64,000 nucleotides of DNA, from positions 62,001 to 126,000 of the forward strand of contig NZ_JAAVVZ010000005.1 of assembly GCF_023910635.1 (NCBI RefSeq), in the 5' to 3' direction. The DNA is from Sphingorhabdus sp. GTDB lineage: Bacteria; Pseudomonadota; Alphaproteobacteria; Sphingomonadales; Sphingomonadaceae. The notes beneath the pieces were generated by a model, which worked only from the letters and a program-made list of their open reading frames with translations, searched no databases and was not told where the DNA came from. Below, one piece after another: positions 63,761 through 64,000 of this stretch; positions within the stretch are counted from its first letter, which is position 1, and every line of letters begins with the position of its first letter. The position numbers and the translations under genes were made by a program.

Positions 63761-64000
63761 CGCCCATCTTTGAAGAAGTTGCGCTAACTGGGTCAACGAA
63801 CGCGGATCTCTTATTGCGGGCGGTACAAGGCGCGCCCGAGGGGTTATGGCTTCGCGCCGATGCGCAAGATGGTGGGCGTGGGCGACTTGGCCGTGCTTGG
63901 GAAAGCCCGAAGGGCAACCTCTTTGCCAGTTCCATTGTGCGCTTGCGCGATACAGACCCTTCGCCCGCAGGTCTGGCTTTCGTAACCGCCGTTGCCGTAT
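63757..64000 (+). CDS. birA: Biotin--[acetyl-CoA-carboxylase] ligase, partial (N-terminus)
   Basis: About 81 residues are visible before the window ends. TGSTNADLLLRA, then DAQDGGRGRLGRAWESPKGNLFAS, given here as QDGGRGRLGRAW and SPKGNLFAS, are the biotin-ligase nucleotide/biotin loop (GRGRxGR). No N-terminal DNA-binding domain precedes it, so it is a monofunctional class I ligase. No ATG or GTG is well placed: CTG at 63757, overlapping the nuoN TGA as CTGA, is the best-placed start candidate. In other alphaproteobacteria birA also follows nuoN. Confidence 0.85.
   Translation, partial: MTPIFEEVALTGSTNADLLLRAVQGAPEGLWLRADAQDGGRGRLGRAWESPKGNLFASSIVRLRDTDPSPAGLAFVTAVAV

Overview
The window is one contiguous, gene-dense stretch of a Gram-negative alphaproteobacterial chromosome. 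The order Sphingomonadales fits best. The supporting signs are a 14-subunit nuo operon interleaved with lineage-type small genes, a DUF2842 gene beside 5-FCL, 6S RNA and zapA, a class I aldolase in a tkt-gap-pgk-fba cluster, a Tad locus, and translated-looking intergenic repeats of the type common in sphingomonads. This placement is inference; no rRNA is present to confirm it.

Region 1 (about 1-12.6 kb, + strand) is a complete Tad/Flp pilus locus: flp pilin with its own terminator, cpaB, cpaC secretin, a short lipoprotein, tadG, two tadE-type pseudopilins, cpaE, cpaF, tadB, tadC, two TPR proteins of the tadD type, and the cpaA prepilin peptidase. Most junctions overlap or nearly touch. A LuxR-type response regulator and a membrane histidine kinase (12.6-14.9 kb, - strand) lie tail-to-tail with it and head-to-head with region 2.

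Region 2 (15.3-33.4 kb) is a giant-adhesin type I secretion locus. It holds a 3347-residue VCBS/DUF5801-like adhesin carrying nearly identical 981-bp tandem repeats, an OmpA-like protein, a TolC-like outer membrane protein, an ABC transporter with a degenerate C39-like domain, a SleB-type cell-wall hydrolase, an HlyD adaptor, and a convergent LapG-type periplasmic cysteine protease. The adhesin has a PAAG motif at residues 113-116, where a LapA-type retention module would be cut. The best reading is a c-di-GMP-controlled, cell-anchored and releasable adhesin. No LapD is in the window. Regions 1 and 2 together look like an attachment/biofilm island.

Region 3 (33.7-47.8 kb) is housekeeping: thyA; the branched-chain 2-oxoacid dehydrogenase E1alpha-E1beta-E2 operon behind a perfect palindrome; tRNA-Asp(GTC); DUF2842, 5-FCL, 6S RNA, zapA and a coiled-coil gene (- strand); then tkt-gap-pgk-(terminator)-fba, thiE-like, efp and an inositol-monophosphatase-family gene.

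Region 4 (47.9-63.8 kb) is nuoABCDEFGHIJKLMN, encoding respiratory complex I, followed by the start of birA. The operon carries extra genes: a 59-aa and a 45-aa membrane protein and a SnoaL-like protein whose first 13 codons duplicate the nuoE start. Palindromic repeat elements sit at five gene junctions. A separate 18-bp repeat recurs at 3' ends across the window and supplies the stop codon of three genes.
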